DNA of 64,000 bases from Vagococcus allomyrinae (GTDB taxonomy: Bacteria > Bacillota > Bacilli > Lactobacillales > Vagococcaceae), in contig NZ_JAEEGA010000002.1 of NCBI RefSeq assembly GCF_017829975.1, positions 396,033 to 460,032 of the forward strand. Reading direction: 5' to 3'. The translations under genes and the position numbers were made by a program. Numbering within the stretch: position 1 is the first letter of the stretch; every line of letters starts with the position of its first letter. The notes beneath the pieces are model-generated. The model was not told the origin of the DNA and searched no databases. It saw only the letters and a list, made by a program, of their open reading frames with translations. Positions 63,176 through 64,000 of this stretch are shown piece by piece.

Positions 63176-63287
63176 TTTAATCCTATGAATGAGAAAGAAC
63201 CGGCAATATCCGTCACTTCTCTTTAATTACCACATCTGTCACTAAAACAAGCGCTTCTTAATCATTGCAAACTCGTTCATCCCACCT

Positions 63288-64000
63288 TTAAATGCTTCTG
63301 GCCACCTCATAAGCGTCCCATATTGCGCTTTGAATTGTGCTGACATTCCGCTCATCACCGATTTGATAAATGTCATATGGCACGGAGGTTAATTGACTGG
63401 CTATTTCCACATTTGAGGTAAACCCAACTGCAAGGATAATGCTATCCGCTTTAATAAAGGTCGCCTCCTTGCTCTCATTATGACTGACAAATCCTCCATC
63501 AGCAGTGATATTAGTTAATTGATGGTTGGTCCAAATAGCCACTTGGCTTTCCAATAATAAGTCGCTGAGCATCAACTTGTTTGGATAAGGGACTGGGGCT
63601 CCTTTTGACAGCAATATTTCAGGAAGGTTTTCAACGATCGTAACGTTCTTATTTTCCCGACTATATTCCAGTGCAATCTCACAGCCTACTAAACCACCAC
63701 CGATAATCAACACATTCTCACCAATTTTTTCTGGATTATTTAACGCCTCGATTGATGAATACACGATGGGTTCATCTACCCCTTGAATCGGTGGTGTTAT
63801 AGATGTTGAGCCACTAGCTAGAATGACAGCATCGGGATTTATTTTTGCCAACGTATCAACCGTCGCTTTTTCCTCTAAATGAATCTCAACATCTAATTTG
63901 CCTAGCTCTTGTTGGTACCACTGATTAAGCGCTCCAACTTGCTGCTTAAACTGATGCGATCCCCCTGGTACTAGATGACCTCCCAGCTGATTCTTTTGTT
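63288..64000 (-). CDS. NADH:flavin oxidoreductase (old yellow enzyme/FadH type), C-terminal part
   Basis: The minus-strand frame is open to the window edge (from NQLGGHLVPGGSHQFKQQVG onward), so the gene continues to the right and only its C-terminal ~237 residues are visible. The second dinucleotide-binding motif is VLIIGGGLVGCEIALEYS, and a DAVILASGS strand and an IILAVGFTSNVEIA strand follow. These belong to the FAD/NAD domain of enoate-reductase or 2,4-dienoyl-CoA-reductase-like flavoenzymes. The usual last part DAIHEGF is replaced by AIWDAYEVARSI. Substrate unknown. It is not truncated by mutation as far as seen. Confidence 0.75.
   Translation of the reverse strand, partial: QKNQLGGHLVPGGSHQFKQQVGALNQWYQQELGKLDVEIHLEEKATVDTLAKINPDAVILASGSTSITPPIQGVDEPIVYSSIEALNNPEKIGENVLIIGGGLVGCEIALEYSRENKNVTIVENLPEILLSKGAPVPYPNKLMLSDLLLESQVAIWTNHQLTNITADGGFVSHNESKEATFIKADSIILAVGFTSNVEIASQLTSVPYDIYQIGDERNVSTIQSAIWDAYEVARSI

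Overview
The window reads as a chromosomal segment of a low-GC Gram-positive lactic acid bacterium (Lactobacillales), most like Enterococcus or a close relative such as Vagococcus. The signs are AT-rich DNA, GGAGG-type ribosome binding sites with several TTG starts, cre-like catabolite sites, many PTS genes, an Rgg regulator, an Mga-type regulator, an LPxTG/MucBP surface protein and EFAR-like irregular palindromes. The genus cannot be fixed from sequence alone. No rRNA, tRNA, intact IS element or CRISPR array was seen.

Layout. (1) 1-1528: end of a sensor kinase and a YesN-type AraC response regulator. (2) 1812-8726, minus: a galactitol/pentitol-type PTS operon (PRD activator, SIS isomerase, EIIA, small membrane protein, ribulose-phosphate epimerase family, Zn dehydrogenase, EIIB, EIIC). 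The EIIC is frameshifted. (3) 8727-11850: 3.1 kb with no recognisable gene. It carries five tandem units of about 324 bp, each with an identical-length 163-bp element bounded by two hairpins, plus a degenerate sixth copy. (4) 11851-28383, minus: one 16.5-kb catabolic operon, with a divergent LacI regulator at 28627-29667. It combines an L-fucose-isomerase-like enzyme, split transketolase, FGGY kinase, Asp/Glu racemase, GH127, DUF1537 acid-sugar kinase, BKACE, hydantoinase/oxoprolinase, an HExxH protein, an acid permease and a GH78 rhamnosidase. (5) 30048-31636: divergent MhqD-like hydrolase and MhqO-like dioxygenase. (6) 31800-44302, minus: a dense block of membrane and stress-type genes (MscS, two GAP proteins, DUF1622, HdeD, SulP, two DUF1254 proteins, YjdF-like, LapA-like, AI-2E family) with an Mga-like regulator. 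(7) 45126-50857: Rgg regulator, decayed gene remnants (GHKL kinase, deoB, GyrI-like) and an LPxTG adhesin. (8) 51084-60510: a glycyl radical enzyme of the YbiW/PflD group, its activase, a DeoR repressor, and a lactose/cellobiose-type PTS followed by AhpF. (9) 60847-64000: an ABC-2 exporter, a broken Fic gene and the C-terminal part of a flavin oxidoreductase.

How the genes fit together. Region 8 looks like one regulon. A dyad GTTTC-N4-GAAAC lies in the promoters of the radical enzyme, of the activase/DeoR divergon and of the PTS operon. This suggests that the PTS imports and phosphorylates the substrate, the radical enzyme opens it, and DeoR senses it. The reported radical opening of anhydrohexitol phosphates by E. 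coli YbiW/PflD is the natural model. Region 4 appears to take apart a plant-type glycoside (rhamnosyl and arabinofuranosyl residues), feed a sugar through isomerase, kinase and transketolase, and handle an acid or lactam moiety through the permease, hydantoinase, racemase, acid-sugar kinase and BKACE. This combination matches no pathway I know.

The strongest candidates for undescribed biology are the covarying 163-bp repeat array, the 16.5-kb glycoside/acid-sugar operon, and the GRE-PTS-AhpF regulon.
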